21,832 bases of DNA from Prevotella sp. UBA5387 (GCA_002407775.1 DHOP01000084.1:16946-38777), one strand, 5' to 3'. Positions 7,283-16,232 are shown, counted from the first letter of the stretch. Program-made: numbers and translations. Notes: generated by a model from the sequence alone, not told the origin.

Positions 7283-8607
7283 AAAGAATTAAGTTTTACA
7301 TCATAGCGGTGCTTGCTGCTATGTTAACTTCATGCTCCGATACCAGTTACCTCAACGCTATTCCGCAAGAAAGTACGTTGCTCATATCGATGAATACGGC
7401 GAAATTGAGTGGGGCAGGTAGTCCTGTGCTTTTGAAATCATTACTTCATATGACCACTCTTGATAAGACCGGGTTGGATCTGTCTTCAAATATCTATTTT
7501 TTTGAGGATGCTCAAGGTAATTTCGGGTTATGTGCTCGGATGGACGATAAAAGCAAGTTTGGCGATGTTTTAAGTAAGTCGGGACTGGAACTGACTCAAC
7601 GAAGAGGGTACGATTTTACGGTTTTGCCAAATCATTGGGTTATTGGTTACTCAGATAAGGCTGCTCTACTGATGGGGCCAGTCGTGGCATCGGGAGAATC
7701 CGAAATGATGGCACGCATGGCAACCTATCTGTCTTCGGATGAAGAAGACGGTATTATGGGCACACCAATGTATGAAAAGCTCGACTCCATCGATTCGCCA
7801 ATGGCAATGGTTTGCCAAGCTCAGGTTTTGCCCGAGCAGTTTGTTGCCCCATTTACGCTGGGCGCACCCAAGGACGCCGACGCCTCCGATGTGATGCTTG
7901 CAGCAGAGATGAATGTAAAAGATAGTGTGCTGTGGGTTAAAGGACAGACTTTTTCTTTTAATAAAAAAGTAAATGAAGCTTTGGTCAAAGCAGCCAAAAC
8001 CTATCGTTCAATCAAAGGAAACTATGCAAAGTCGATGTCGAATACTGATGCGATGGGACTTTTCGTAAATGTTGATGGAAAAAAGTTTATCGAGTTATTG
8101 CGTCAGAATAAAGGGCTTAAGACTATGCTTTCGGGCATAAACTCAGCCATTGACATGGATAATATCATCAAGAGTTTTGATGGTGATATGGCGATTATCA
8201 CTCCCAATAAGAGCAATGATAACTTCCAAATGAAAATGGCAGCAAAGTTGAAACATGCGAATTGGTTAGCTGATGTTGACTATTGGAAACAGAGTGTTCC
8301 TGCAGGTGGCCATATCGGAGACTGGGGACGTGACTGTTATTATTACCAGAGTGCTAAGATGGCATACTATTTTGGCGTTACAAAGGACTGGCAATATATG
8401 AGTGGTGGCAGTAAAGAAGATGCATTACAAAGCATTACTGCCTCAAAGAATCCCATTAATATGGCATTGCAAAACAAAATTAAGGGAGAGCGGATGGTGA
8501 TGATTATCAACTTCGCTGCTTTCCAAGGAGATAAGGCCCAAGCCATAACAGGGTTGTTACAACCTATGTTTGGTAAGCTCAACGCTATCGTATATACATT
8601 AAAATAA
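7279..8607 (+). CDS. DUF4836-family lipoprotein
   Basis: This protein of 442 residues begins with a lipoprotein signal: KRIKFYIIAVLAAMLTSC with the lipobox Cys at residue 19, so it should be lipid-anchored. The mature part starts SDTSYLNAIPQESTLLISMN, a beginning typical of the Bacteroidetes family DUF4836 ('...AIPKDA..V..id...'). No catalytic motif is visible. Function is unknown. The gene is locked between rsmE (4-base overlap) and an ABC transporter pair (4-base gap to the ATPase), which hints at an envelope role with the transporter, but this is only context. Confidence 0.82.
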   Translation: MKRIKFYIIAVLAAMLTSCSDTSYLNAIPQESTLLISMNTAKLSGAGSPVLLKSLLHMTTLDKTGLDLSSNIYFFEDAQGNFGLCARMDDKSKFGDVLSKSGLELTQRRGYDFTVLPNHWVIGYSDKAALLMGPVVASGESEMMARMATYLSSDEEDGIMGTPMYEKLDSIDSPMAMVCQAQVLPEQFVAPFTLGAPKDADASDVMLAAEMNVKDSVLWVKGQTFSFNKKVNEALVKAAKTYRSIKGNYAKSMSNTDAMGLFVNVDGKKFIELLRQNKGLKTMLSGINSAIDMDNIIKSFDGDMAIITPNKSNDNFQMKMAAKLKHANWLADVDYWKQSVPAGGHIGDWGRDCYYYQSAKMAYYFGVTKDWQYMSGGSKEDALQSITASKNPINMALQNKIKGERMVMIINFAAFQGDKAQAITGLLQPMFGKLNAIVYTLK

Positions 8608-8611
8608 ACTG

Positions 8612-9256
8612 ATGAATTCAATTCGTCTTGTGTCTGTTGTGCCACAGGTATTTGCGCAACAAAATAACTTGGATTCCGAAATATGGAATCAAGATATTAA
8701 ATTTGAGAAAGGACAGGTCTATCTTATAGAGGCCGATTCAGGTAAAGGTAAGAGTACTTTTTGTAGCTATATCGTGGGTTATCGTCATGATTATGCTGGG
8801 AAAGTGCTTATCGACGACCAAAATGCATTAAATTTCAAGGTTCAGGATTGGGTTGATTTACGTCAGAACCATATCAGTCATCTTTTCCAGGAATTACGTT
8901 TGTTTCCTGAGTTGACGGCTTTTGAGAACGTGGAAATCAAGAATAAGCTCACTAATTTTAAGTCGGAGGCACAGATTAAGGAATGGTTTGATCGTTTGGA
9001 TATTGCTGACAAATTAGATGCAAAGGTAGGGCGGATGTCGTTTGGACAACAACAACGTGTGGCCATGATTCGGGCGTTGGTGCAGCCTTTTGACTTTCTG
9101 TTGGCTGATGAACCCATCTCTCACCTCGATGATTCGAATTCGCAGCTAATGGGTGAAATCCTAATGGAAGAGGCAAAAGCACAGGGAGCTGGGGTTATCT
9201 TGACGAGTATAGGTAAGCATATCGCCTTAAACTACGACAAAACGTTGCGATTATGA
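8612..9256 (+). CDS. Divergent ABC transporter ATPase (LolD/FtsE-like)
   Basis: The protein has 214 residues and one ABC ATPase domain. The Walker A is ADSGKGKST (41-49), with Ala in place of the first Gly. Q93 is the Q-loop in SHLFQELRLFPELTAFENV. The signature is MSFGQQQR (142-149) instead of LSGGQQQR. The Walker B is FLLADEP with E167, and the D-loop reads SHLD. At the H-loop, where ILVTHD is usual, the sequence is ILTSIGKH, so the switch His appears to be replaced by Ser199. The next gene, overlapping by ATGA at 9253, is an FtsX-like permease, and the pair resembles LolCDE/MacB-type systems that act on envelope lipoproteins or as mechanotransmitters. Whether it still hydrolyses ATP at normal rates is open. 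Confidence 0.87.
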   Translation: MNSIRLVSVVPQVFAQQNNLDSEIWNQDIKFEKGQVYLIEADSGKGKSTFCSYIVGYRHDYAGKVLIDDQNALNFKVQDWVDLRQNHISHLFQELRLFPELTAFENVEIKNKLTNFKSEAQIKEWFDRLDIADKLDAKVGRMSFGQQQRVAMIRALVQPFDFLLADEPISHLDDSNSQLMGEILMEEAKAQGAGVILTSIGKHIALNYDKTLRL

Positions 9257-10452
9257 GTTTGGTTTGGAAATTATTGAAGCAGCATATTAATGTTGCACAG
9301 TTTGTGGGGTTCTTCTTTGCCAATCTTTTCGGGATGTTCATTGTCCTGCTTGGCTACCAATTCTATAAAGATGTAATGCCCGTTTTTACTTCCCAAGACT
9401 CCTTTATGCGGAATGATTATGTCATTCTCAGCAAGAAGATTGGTATGGGCAGTACAGTCAGTGGGCGTAGCAATGCCTTTACCAATGACGAGATTAGTGA
9501 TCTAAAGCGTCAGGTTTTTGCCACTAAGGTGGGCAAGTTTACATCCACTGAATATAAAGTGGATGCACATATGGGCATTAATGGCACTGAGATACTTAAC
9601 TCAGAGCTTTTCTTCGAAAGTATTCCCGATGAATTTATCGACATCCCTTTGAAGAACTGGAGTTACAAACCGGGTGCTCGTGAAGTTCCTATTATTTTGC
9701 CACGTAGCTATATCGCTATGTACAACTTTGGCTTTGCACAAAGCCACTCGTTGCCAAAGATCAGTGATGGACTGGTTGGTATGATAGATTTCAACATCTA
9801 TATTCATGGCAATGGGCACCAACAGCAGTTTGTCGGGAAAGTCATTGGATTCTCTAATCGGCTTAGCACAATTGTGGTTCCTCAGGCATTTATGGACTGG
9901 AGTAATGCATATTTTGCGCCAGATGGGCATTCTGATCCTACCCGTCTAATTCTTCAAGTCGATAATAGTGCCGACCAGTTGTCGACTAAGTATATTGATC
10001 GAAAGGGTTATGAGGTAGAAAATGATCAGTTACAGACAGAGAAAACCACCTATTTCTTACGAATGATGGTTTCCCTTGTAATGTTTGTTGGCTTGATAAT
10101 CTCACTATTGAGTTTCTATATTCTTATGCTCAGCATATATCTTTTGGTGCAGAAGAATGCTGAAAAGCTTGAGAACTTGCTCCTCATTGGATATAGTCCA
10201 GGGCGTGTTGCTGCACCATACCAGTGGCTGACTATTGGATTGAACGTGGGCGTATTGCTCATCGCATGGTTAGCGCTGTTCTTTTTGCGTGGATATTATA
10301 TGAATATCATAGAAACGCTATTTCCTGAAATAGATGGAGGAACGATGTTTCCGGCCATTATTCTGGGTATAGGATTGTTTGTTTTGGTTAGCGTTTTCAA
10401 TATCATTGCAATCAGAAGAAAGATAATTAGCATTTGGAAACGAAAGGAGTAA
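9253..10452 (+). CDS. FtsX/MacB-like ABC transporter permease
   Basis: The protein has 399 residues. One membrane helix lies at about 14-36, followed by a large extracytoplasmic domain (about 40-265). Three membrane helices are clustered at about 270-300, 325-348 and 365-388. This 1+3 layout is that of the FtsX/LolC/MacB permease class, which works as a dimer and transmits ATPase action to the periplasm. The C-terminal end is basic (AIRRKIISIWKRKE), as in that family. It forms a pair with the ATPase just upstream through an ATGA overlap. Identity of the substrate cannot be read from the sequence. Only this one permease gene is present, so a homodimer is likely. Confidence 0.85.
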   Translation: MSLVWKLLKQHINVAQFVGFFFANLFGMFIVLLGYQFYKDVMPVFTSQDSFMRNDYVILSKKIGMGSTVSGRSNAFTNDEISDLKRQVFATKVGKFTSTEYKVDAHMGINGTEILNSELFFESIPDEFIDIPLKNWSYKPGAREVPIILPRSYIAMYNFGFAQSHSLPKISDGLVGMIDFNIYIHGNGHQQQFVGKVIGFSNRLSTIVVPQAFMDWSNAYFAPDGHSDPTRLILQVDNSADQLSTKYIDRKGYEVENDQLQTEKTTYFLRMMVSLVMFVGLIISLLSFYILMLSIYLLVQKNAEKLENLLLIGYSPGRVAAPYQWLTIGLNVGVLLIAWLALFFLRGYYMNIIETLFPEIDGGTMFPAIILGIGLFVLVSVFNIIAIRRKIISIWKRKE

Positions 10453-10453
10453 A

Positions 10454-11362
10454 ATGGAAATGAAGAAGAAAGGCTATACAAATTCAGATGGCATGAAGCG
10501 TGAATCCTACGACTATTATGAGGTCAAGGAAGCGTCAATGCTTCTTGATTGGCTTCTGAAGAATGTCAATGAGAGTCGCAGTAAGGTTAAAGCCACACTC
10601 AGTGGGCAAGGAATAAAGGTAAATGGAAAGACTGTTACACACTTCGATTTTGCCCTAACACCCGGTATGAAGATTGCTGTCAGCAAAACCAAACGTAACC
10701 GTACACTGCGAAGCCGTTATGTAAAGATTGTCTATGAGGATAGCTTTTTAGTTGTCCTTGAAAAGAATATTGGCATCCTCAGCATGGCTGCAGGGCATAG
10801 TTCTCTGAATGTTAAGAGTGTCTTGGATGATTATTTTCGCAACACCAAGCAACATTGCACGGCACATATCGTGCACCGTCTTGACCGCGACACAAGCGGC
10901 TTGATGATTTACGCCAAAGATAAGCGAACGGCATTGGCCCTTGAGGCTGATTGGCATCATACCGTTTATGATCGACGCTATGTTGCTGTTCTGTCAGGTG
11001 TAATGGAAGACAATCAAGGCACAATAGCCAGTTGGCTTAAAGATAATACAGCCTACGTTACATATAGCAGTCCTGTTGACAATGGGGGAAAGTACGCAGT
11101 GTCTCATTTTGTAACTTTAGACCGCAATCAACAGTATTCCTTAGTGGAGTTCAAACTTGAGACAGGACGCAAGAATCAGATACGTGTGCATGCCGCTGAC
11201 ATGAGCCATCCTGTGTGTGGAGATCCGAAATATGGAAACGGAGACGACCCTATTGGGAGACTGTGCTTACATGCTTATGTGCTCTGTTTCTATCATCCAG
11301 TCACCCATGAGCCCATGGAGTTTTCAACAAACATACCCCATGCATTTACACAATTATTTTAA
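10454..11362 (+). CDS. RluA-family pseudouridine synthase with S4 domain
   Basis: The enzyme isomerises uridine to pseudouridine in rRNA or tRNA. The protein has 302 residues. An S4-like RNA-binding domain lies at about 30-80 (LDWLLKNVNESRSKVKATLSGQGIKVNG). The catalytic domain carries HRLDRDTSGLM, with the active-site Asp at D144, followed by ETGRKNQIRVHAADMSHPVCGDPKYG near residue 235. This is the RluA/C/D architecture. Which uridine is modified cannot be decided. The gene starts one base after the permease stop. A second in-frame Met lies two codons downstream (MEMKKK), so the exact start is uncertain by a few residues. Confidence 0.93.
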   Translation: MEMKKKGYTNSDGMKRESYDYYEVKEASMLLDWLLKNVNESRSKVKATLSGQGIKVNGKTVTHFDFALTPGMKIAVSKTKRNRTLRSRYVKIVYEDSFLVVLEKNIGILSMAAGHSSLNVKSVLDDYFRNTKQHCTAHIVHRLDRDTSGLMIYAKDKRTALALEADWHHTVYDRRYVAVLSGVMEDNQGTIASWLKDNTAYVTYSSPVDNGGKYAVSHFVTLDRNQQYSLVEFKLETGRKNQIRVHAADMSHPVCGDPKYGNGDDPIGRLCLHAYVLCFYHPVTHEPMEFSTNIPHAFTQLF

Positions 11363-11380
11363 TTATTTAGCAAGTTGACA

Positions 11381-11536
11381 ATGAATACAAGCTTCTCTTT
11401 TTATCTTTTCATTATCATAGCCATAGTATTAGGCATCATAATCATCAAAAAAGTAACAGGTTGCCTTTTTCGTGCAATAGGCATTTTGGTTATAATAGCT
11501 GCGCTTACCTATATTTACTTTACCTTTTTCAGATAG
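11381..11536 (+). CDS. Small membrane protein (51 aa), unannotated-size gene
   Basis: The frame from ATG at 11381 to TAG at 11534-11536 encodes 51 residues. It has two hydrophobic segments: FSFYLFIIIAIVLGIIII (about 5-22) and AIGILVIIAALTYIYFTFF (about 32-50). They are separated by KKVTGCLFR, a positively charged, Cys-containing turn. This looks like a real small bitopic or hairpin membrane protein: the length is clean, the basic loop follows the positive-inside rule, and it lies 18 bases after the pseudouridine synthase in the same operon. I do not recognise a named family. Its stop is only 5 bases from the stop of the convergent DUF5687 gene. Confidence 0.7.
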   Translation: MNTSFSFYLFIIIAIVLGIIIIKKVTGCLFRAIGILVIIAALTYIYFTFFR

Positions 11537-11541
11537 AACAA

Positions 11542-13044
11542 TTAGATGTGAAAGGACTCCATGTTTTTGTACCTACGCTTCATCCATCGGTTATAGATGT
11601 TGCGTAGCCAAAGGCGGTGTGCAGCAATAAATCCTACTCCGATAGCCATCATGGTGAACCAAGCATATGTAGTGCCTAGGAATGTTTCCAATATTTGAAT
11701 AAGGGTTATTGGAATAATAAACGTTCCTATCACTTCTAACATTTGGATATAATTGTTATCTACGCCACCTTTACTTATAAACTTCTCGTTAAGGGGTATT
11801 TTTTTGTTGTTGTAAACGGCCAACTGCATAATGGTGAAGTGTTGGAAACCTGCAGTAAACAGGCCATAAGATAACAACATCATTATCGACCATTTACCTA
11901 CAAAGACCATGGGAAGCATCAGGATAAATGGCAGTATCAGTAGTCCACAGTAAAAATAATACTTTGCAGTGAGCAGTTTCAGGATGTTTTCCTTGTGAAC
12001 CATGAGGACGTCAATGTAATTTCCTTCAAAACTCATTACCTTAACGAGCATCATAACAGCAAAGATCACGAAGTTGTAGATGCACCAGAAGTTTGTCATA
12101 AACGATGTGTCGTAGACTTCGGTGAACGTTATAAGCAGACTGATGACGACAATAACCGCAATAGATGATATAAAACTCTTCCGTGGATTCTTATTTCTAA
12201 GCAAGGACTTTACTTCCAATTTGAGGTGTTCTCCCATATCCCCATATCTTTCCAGGAAGCTCAATTTGTGAATCGTCTTTGGTGAAGTATCTTTCTGCTT
12301 GCCTAGTTCGTCCCAAATACTATGGTATTGAACCCTACGGTTGATTTCGACCAATCCAATCAAAATGACTAGTGCAACAACATGAGGGATTATATTTCCA
12401 TTTTCTAATCCAGTGCCGATATTAGAGTAAAAGATAAAAAAGTCATCAAATCCCAGGATTAATCCTGGAGTGATAAGTAAAACAGAAGCTGCTATCGGTA
12501 GTATCCACCACAGCATCTTGTTGATCACCAATGTGCGTGTAATCGAGTAAAACTGGCTGTCTGCTAATGTGATGATGTAATAGAGCAGCATAATGGACAG
12601 CGAAGTGAGCAATCCATAGCTGAATAATACCGACATCATACAAAAGGGAATAAGGATCGTAAACCATATCGTGTTACCCCAGTTGAACAAAGATCTCAAT
12701 ATAAAGCAATCGACGGTGGTGTATCTTGGGATAGGCAATAAGACATATGGCTTGACTATCTGGGCAGGTGTCTGCTGAGAGATATACCTAAACCAATAGT
12801 CTATAAGGAGAATAACTGGCATTGCTGCCATGATAAACTCTGGTGAGGTAAGAGTTTTCGATTCATTAGCCCCCATTGCCAAGATTACAGCAAACATGAG
12901 CATGTAAGCAATCATGAATGTGAATGATATGCCTACTAGCCATTTAGCGGCCTTGTTAGCTTCGTAAATAGGGTCACGCTTCTCAGAGAGCTCCCTATGA
13001 TGCTGTAGCAGGCGAAAGAGCTGATAAAATGAAAGAGTTGTCAT
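11542..13044 (-). CDS. DUF5687-like polytopic membrane protein (probable ABC-type permease)
   Basis: This protein of 500 residues has roughly ten or more hydrophobic segments and a basic N-terminus. Features that recall the Bacteroidetes DUF5687 family are the segment YVLLPIPRYTTVDCFILRSLFNW and the long basic cytoplasmic loop in the middle (about 250-290, ERYGDMGEHLKLEVKSLLRNKNPRK). DUF5687 proteins are usually regarded as ABC export permeases and are often next to an ATPase gene. No ATPase gene is next to this one: it follows a LolA-like gene by 36 bases and ends against a convergent gene. The assignment to DUF5687 is from memory of family features and less certain than the general call of a permease-like membrane protein. 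Confidence 0.72.
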   Translation of the reverse strand: MTTLSFYQLFRLLQHHRELSEKRDPIYEANKAAKWLVGISFTFMIAYMLMFAVILAMGANESKTLTSPEFIMAAMPVILLIDYWFRYISQQTPAQIVKPYVLLPIPRYTTVDCFILRSLFNWGNTIWFTILIPFCMMSVLFSYGLLTSLSIMLLYYIITLADSQFYSITRTLVINKMLWWILPIAASVLLITPGLILGFDDFFIFYSNIGTGLENGNIIPHVVALVILIGLVEINRRVQYHSIWDELGKQKDTSPKTIHKLSFLERYGDMGEHLKLEVKSLLRNKNPRKSFISSIAVIVVISLLITFTEVYDTSFMTNFWCIYNFVIFAVMMLVKVMSFEGNYIDVLMVHKENILKLLTAKYYFYCGLLILPFILMLPMVFVGKWSIMMLLSYGLFTAGFQHFTIMQLAVYNNKKIPLNEKFISKGGVDNNYIQMLEVIGTFIIPITLIQILETFLGTTYAWFTMMAIGVGFIAAHRLWLRNIYNRWMKRRYKNMESFHI

Positions 13045-13080
13045 AAGAAGCTTTTTATTATAGTAGTTTTGTTTTGATTG

Positions 13081-13689
13081 TTATCTTAAGTCTATTACTT
13101 CAGCAGTTGGAAAATCCTTTGCTCTAAAAGTAAACATAGAGTTAGGAAGATTCTTTTTGCGGAAATTTGATATAGTAATCGTAGACCATTTACCCCCCGA
13201 AAGCATTTTTATGACACTGGGAATATAGCTCTTGCGATTGATTGTGAGGTATATCTCAGAGACACCACGGTTTTTATTTTGTGCCGTCATGTGCACTTGA
13301 TAGTTTGCACTAGATGTAGTCATTCTGAGATTGTATCCGCTTTTATACATCGTAATGAAAGTATACGGGTTCATTTTCATACGTTGTGCTTCTGTAGGTG
13401 TCGTTACGTTTACTTCGTTAGTGCTTTTCAGATAGCTCCACTGTGTCTTACCATTGTACCAAACCACAGCACCACCTGCACGGGCATAGAACATATTGCC
13501 TTTGATGGAGATGGTTCCAGAGGTTGATTTGATATCACCACCCGAAATGTGAAAGTTGGCCGAGGCACCACTTTTGTTGCCGATAATGGCGGCTGTCTTG
13601 TCCAATACCTTTTGAGCTTGCGTCGCCTTTTGTGCCGACACACACAGTGTGGTGAGTGTCAACAGTGCTATCATTGTTATTTTCTTCAT
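13081..13689 (-). CDS. LolA-like outer-membrane lipoprotein carrier
   Basis: The protein has 202 residues. Residues 1-19 are a signal peptide (KKITMIALLTLTTLCVSA-QK), placing it in the periplasm. The rest resembles the LolA family, which carries lipoproteins from the inner to the outer membrane: the middle has the family-like sequence KGNMFYARAGGAVVWYNGKTQWSYLKSTNEVNV and the end the segment FTFRAKDFPTAEVIDLR. Bacteroidetes LolA homologues diverge strongly from E. coli and are often annotated LolA-like. The gene follows ftsK by 81 bases, and the ftsK-lolA order is also seen in other bacteria, which supports the call. No promoter of the TAnnTTTG type was seen in the gap, so it is probably read from the ftsK promoter. 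Confidence 0.85.
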   Translation of the reverse strand: MKKITMIALLTLTTLCVSAQKATQAQKVLDKTAAIIGNKSGASANFHISGGDIKSTSGTISIKGNMFYARAGGAVVWYNGKTQWSYLKSTNEVNVTTPTEAQRMKMNPYTFITMYKSGYNLRMTTSSANYQVHMTAQNKNRGVSEIYLTINRKSYIPSVIKMLSGGKWSTITISNFRKKNLPNSMFTFRAKDFPTAEVIDLR

Positions 13690-13770
13690 TTTACAGTCAT
13701 CTTTTTGTACTTACAATTTCAATAACGGCATTGCTAGGGTAGATGTTACCATCATTAATAACGTTTAACC

Positions 13771-16206
13771 TTAACTGCTATGGAGCTGATTCAGTAAACT
13801 GTTGAGGCTGTTTTCATCTGTGATTAACACATCACGTGGCTTTGATCCCTGTGCTGCACCCACAATGCCAGCAGCTTCCAATTGATCCATAAGTCTCCCG
13901 GCACGGTTATAACCGATGGAGAATCTGCGTTGAATCATACTTGTAGAGCCTTGTTGCGTAATGACAATGGCATGGGCTGCCTCATCAAAATAAGGATCAA
14001 GGTTCTTTGCATCTGTAGTTCCTGAGCCTCCGCTAATCATGTTGTTGTTCTCGTCGGGTTCTGGCAACTCCATTGGATCAACTGGTCCTGGCTGTGCTGC
14101 AATATAGTCACAGATTTCTTCTATCTCGGGAGTATCTACAAATGCACACTGAATTCGAATAGGCTCTCCTCCTGCAAGGAAGAGCATATCACCGCGACCA
14201 ATGAGCTGATCAGCGCCAGTTGCATCAAGGATAGTTCGTGAATCAATCTGCGAAGTCACACGGAAAGCCATACGTCCAGGGAAGTTCGCTTTGATGTTAC
14301 CCGTGATAACTTTAGTAGTAGGACGTTGGGTTGCAATCACCATGTGTATGCCTACTGCGCGTGCCAACTGTGCAATACGCTGGATAGGCAGCTCGATTTC
14401 CTTTCCCGCTGTCATGATGAGGTCGCCAAACTCGTCGATGAGTACCACGATATATGGCATGTACTCATGGCCATCAGTTAGGCGAAGCTTATGATGAATG
14501 AACTTATCGTTGTATTCAGAAATCTTCTTTACTTGCGCCTTCTTCAACAAGTCATAACGAGTATCCATGAGCTTGCAGAGCGAATTGAGGGTGCGCACAA
14601 CCTTTTGCACGTCGGTTATGATGGGCTCATCCTCGTTTTCAGGCAAGGCAGCCATGTAGTGAGGTGCAATCTTGTTGTAGATACTGAACTCCACTTTCTT
14701 GGGATCGACAAGCACAAACTTGAGTTCGTTGGGGTGTTTCTTGTAAAGTAGAGAAGTGATGATGGCATTGAGAGCCACAGATTTACCCTGACCTGTAGCG
14801 CCGGCAACGAGCAAATGGGGTATCTTAGCAAGGTCAACCATATAGACTTCGTTGGTGATGGTCTTGCCCAAAGCCATGGGAAGAGCCATGTGCGAGGTCT
14901 GAAACTTCTTGGTGTTGACAACGCTTTCGACCGACACTATTTGTGGACTCTTGTTAGGTACCTCAATACCAATGGTACCCTTTCCGGGTATGGGCGCAAT
15001 GATACGGATGCCCAGAGCAGACAAACTAAGGGCTATATCTGCCTCAAGACCACGAATCTTGCTAATTCGCACACCTTCAGCCGGGGTTATCTCATACAGT
15101 GTAACCGTAGGACCCACAGTTGCATTGATTCGAGAAATCTTCACTCCAAAGCTGCTAAGCACTTCTATAATGCGATTGTTGTTGGCAGTTATCTCCTCCA
15201 TGTCAATGACAGGCTTGGAGTTATATTTCTTCAACAGATCGCAATTGGGAAACCTGTAGTTGGTAAAAGGCTCCCAAGGGTTGATAGGAACCGATAATCT
15301 TTCCTCTGCAGTGGCACCGTTGCCAGATGCTTTGGCCTCTTGTTGAACCTTGTCAACGACAAGTTCACTCTCCACAACAGGTAGAGGTTTGTCGTCAGAT
15401 TCGTTGAGTTGGCCACCTCTAGGTGGTATAATGGGTGATTGCCCCTGAGTCATATCAGTGAGGTCAACAACCGTGGGCAGTTCTTCCTCTTCGTCATCAA
15501 TAACTTCTTCAACCTCTATTTGTTCGGTTCCCTCGTCTTTAGACGCGTGGTTTGTAACTGTAAACTTTACCTTATTGGTAATGTATTTTACGGGGTTTAG
15601 TGCTTTACGAATGATTTCTATGGTTTCAGCGCTAAGATACGTGAGAAATGCAAGAGCCACGATCAGCAATATAGCTGTTAGTCCTGGAGGCCCGATCATG
15701 TTCTCTAATTGCTTTACGCAAAACACGCCATGATTTCCTCCTGGGTTGAAGACCATGTTGCTCATGAGTGGGGTTAGGAATTTCGCAAAAGTGACAGAAC
15801 TCCAAACCATCACTAATGCCGTGCCAAGGAACCATTTCCAGAGATTCACGTGGTATGCACGTGTTAACTTCAAGGCAACCAAAACGAGGAATAGGGGAAT
15901 AAGGAAAGCCGGTAAACCGAAGTTTACTGTCATCAGATAGTAGGATAGAATGGCACCAAACGATCCACAATAGTTCGTGAATTCTTTATTTTGATTGAGC
16001 CATTCTCCCGGTCGCATGTTTTCCAACATGCTCTGATCAACTTGCGCTGTGGAGAGAAACGACGCCATAGCAATGATAATGTACACAGCTATCGCCAGAA
16101 TAATCAACCCCAAAAAGAAATTGGAGGTTTCGTTCTCGAAGATATATTTGAATCCAGTCGCCTCGCTAAACTTTTTTGACTTACGGCTGGTCTTTTTCCT
16201 TGCCAT
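13771..16206 (-). CDS. ftsK: DNA translocase FtsK/SpoIIIE
   Basis: FtsK is a membrane-anchored motor that pumps chromosome termini through the closing septum. From the start at 16206 the protein has 811 residues, shorter than in E. coli because the linker is short. About four membrane helices lie in the first 190 residues. An acidic linker with runs of Glu (EVIDDEEEELPTVVDL) follows. The motor has Walker A GATGQGKS (469-476), Walker B VVLIDEFGDL (D591, E592) and the ATQRPTTKVITG region. The C-terminal gamma winged-helix (SIGYNRAGRLMDQLEAAGIVG) binds KOPS-like DNA sites. An in-frame upstream ATG at 16317 would add 37 residues, but a perfect promoter (16233-16263) lies inside that extension, so the start is set at 16206 (MARKKTSRK). 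Confidence 0.95.
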   Translation of the reverse strand: MARKKTSRKSKKFSEATGFKYIFENETSNFFLGLIILAIAVYIIIAMASFLSTAQVDQSMLENMRPGEWLNQNKEFTNYCGSFGAILSYYLMTVNFGLPAFLIPLFLVLVALKLTRAYHVNLWKWFLGTALVMVWSSVTFAKFLTPLMSNMVFNPGGNHGVFCVKQLENMIGPPGLTAILLIVALAFLTYLSAETIEIIRKALNPVKYITNKVKFTVTNHASKDEGTEQIEVEEVIDDEEEELPTVVDLTDMTQGQSPIIPPRGGQLNESDDKPLPVVESELVVDKVQQEAKASGNGATAEERLSVPINPWEPFTNYRFPNCDLLKKYNSKPVIDMEEITANNNRIIEVLSSFGVKISRINATVGPTVTLYEITPAEGVRISKIRGLEADIALSLSALGIRIIAPIPGKGTIGIEVPNKSPQIVSVESVVNTKKFQTSHMALPMALGKTITNEVYMVDLAKIPHLLVAGATGQGKSVALNAIITSLLYKKHPNELKFVLVDPKKVEFSIYNKIAPHYMAALPENEDEPIITDVQKVVRTLNSLCKLMDTRYDLLKKAQVKKISEYNDKFIHHKLRLTDGHEYMPYIVVLIDEFGDLIMTAGKEIELPIQRIAQLARAVGIHMVIATQRPTTKVITGNIKANFPGRMAFRVTSQIDSRTILDATGADQLIGRGDMLFLAGGEPIRIQCAFVDTPEIEEICDYIAAQPGPVDPMELPEPDENNNMISGGSGTTDAKNLDPYFDEAAHAIVITQQGSTSMIQRRFSIGYNRAGRLMDQLEAAGIVGAAQGSKPRDVLITDENSLNSLLNQLHSS

Positions 16207-16232
16207 TATCGATGCTTTCTTTACTTTATATG

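Noticed and set aside
14815..15297. Plus-strand frame of 160 codons opposite ftsK
   Set aside because: It overlaps the well-supported FtsK motor region and has no recognisable features or promoter.
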